This document shows, piece by piece, positions 29,892 to 30,660 of a DNA stretch of 30,660 bases (its first letter is position 1; each line of letters opens with the position of its first letter). The notes beneath the pieces are model-generated. The model was not told the origin of the DNA and made no database searches. It saw only the letters and a list, made by a program, of their open reading frames with translations. The stretch is taken from NCBI GenBank assembly GCA_015499995.1, contig JADNRV010000480.1, positions 1 to 30,660 on the forward strand, in the 5' to 3' direction. Made by a program: the position numbers and the translations under genes. The stretch comes from Flammula alnicola (taxonomy: Eukaryota; Basidiomycota; Agaricomycetes; Agaricales; Strophariaceae).

Positions 29892-30660
29892 GGTTGGCCT
29901 GCTGGGGTTTAGTGTCGATAGAAGAAAGCGAGCGCGTGGAAGGTGAAGAACCAAAGCTTGGCCCGTTTATAGTGTTCCTACGCAGAAGAAACCCCCATCC
30001 CCCGCCTGGTCCCTGTCAGAGCTTTCTAGCCCCAACGAGTCAACTGAAGGTCATGCGATGGCCAGAATCATATGTTGAAGTTATTATAAGGCGATGGAGA
30101 AGCTTGACTTGCTTCTTTATACATAAGAAATATCCCAAAATTGGAACTGGCCATGGGAAATTGGAGAAGTTACACCAACATTGGCGCGTTGCAACCAACC
30201 AAAGTGGACCTTGGCGGATCTCGCGGGTTCCTGTATATGTGTTAAATTATATGGAGGTATTTTCATCCCTCCAGAAAATGTGTTGCCGGAGAAGCTTCGG
30301 TGCGAGGCTCCTACTTCTTAGGTTAACCGGTTATGGCTGCAAGCGAGGGATATGGTTGGGCCATATGGGAGAGGGAAAGTAATACAGGCAACTAGGATGT
30401 ATAGTTGGATTGCCCTGATGGCCCCAAGAATATCGACAAATCGAAAGATGTGAAGTAAGTAGACTCTGGATGATCTGGACTGATGATGGTGGAACGGAGG
30501 TGATGTGGAATTGGTCCCGTGCAGCAGGCAGCGGCACGCGGTCCGGCTTTTCCGCCTGTGATATCATTTTTCGTGACAGATGACCACGACCATTTCCCGG
30601 CAATGGCGGCTTGACTCTTGCCGACCGTTCGCCGAGACCCTGCAATAAAGTTTAAAATGT
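29892..30660. other. Upstream region of the sugar transporter, to the window edge
   Basis: Promoter region of the transporter. Frames on both strands up to 162 codons are open but have no recognisable domain, hydrophobic pattern or splice logic. I see no second gene before the edge. Confidence 0.4.
29966..29971 (-). promoter_or_regulatory. TATA box of the sugar transporter
   Basis: TATAAA on the minus strand lies 75 bases before the ATG at 29891. It is flanked by motifs that fit the carbon-repressor consensus SYGGRG (CTGGGG near 29901, CCCCGC near 30000), which would suit a glucose-regulated transporter. These short motifs are common by chance. Confidence 0.45.

Noticed and set aside
29894..30382. 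A 162-codon plus-strand frame
   Set aside because: It lies over the promoter of the sugar transporter, including its TATA box, and shows no domain or conserved-looking segment.
1..30660. tRNA, rRNA and CRISPR features
   Set aside because: I saw no convincing tRNA cloverleaf, rRNA stretch or regularly spaced repeat on reading both strands; a covariance-model scan would be needed to exclude small RNAs.

Overview
The window looks like nuclear DNA of a mushroom-forming basidiomycete (Agaricomycetes). Genes are cut by many 50-80 nt GT-AG introns, both strands are used, and the content is typical of that group: a sesquiterpene synthase, BTB and F-box proteins of expanded fungal families, a tyrosinase C-terminal domain, a monosaccharide transporter with 12 introns, and DNA transposons with terminal inverted repeats (TIRs). 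All gene models were spliced by eye from frame, splice signals and remembered family features. No search was run.

Layout. 671-1938 (+) sesquiterpene synthase, followed by an orphan exon-like stretch. 2769-5087 (+) 772-aa low-complexity protein with a 5'UTR intron. 5481-6559 (+) BTB-domain gene broken by an in-frame TGA. 6945-7541 (+) stand-alone tyrosinase C-terminal domain without the copper domain. 7800-10087 (-) multi-pass membrane protein (copy A). 10526-10818 (-) doubtful small ORF. 11244-16675 nested mobile elements. 16737-17241 (+) small unknown membrane protein starting 54 bp after the nest. 18318-20213 (-) F-box/LRR-like protein. 20619-21480 (-) unknown protein. 22000-23222 (+) alpha/beta hydrolase with an Asp nucleophile. 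23766-26875 (+) paralogue of copy A (copy B), with one in-frame TAG where A has Trp. 27573-29891 (-) MFS monosaccharide transporter.

The nest is the clearest structural result. An outer TIR element (11244-16675) is bounded by the 8-bp direct repeat GTTTGAGG. It holds a 914-bp hAT-like MITE (11468-12381) bounded by AACACAAC. It also holds a 3.85-kb MULE (12814-16663) bounded by GAGCAGGGTC, with ~97-bp near-identical TIRs and an intact four-exon transposase (833 aa: Cys/His DNA-binding domain, DDE core, SWIM finger). The MULE landed inside the right TIR of the outer element, so the order of insertion can be read directly.

The other main result is the inverted paralogue pair A/B, about 13.7 kb apart on either side of the nest. 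A has no intron where B has one, yet both have exactly 1424 coding bases up to the next shared splice site. B is open over ~934 codons except for a TAG at codon 452, which aligns with Trp452 of A. I see no single pathway joining the genes. The terpene synthase, hydrolase and transporter lack companions (P450, regulator) that would mark a biosynthetic cluster.
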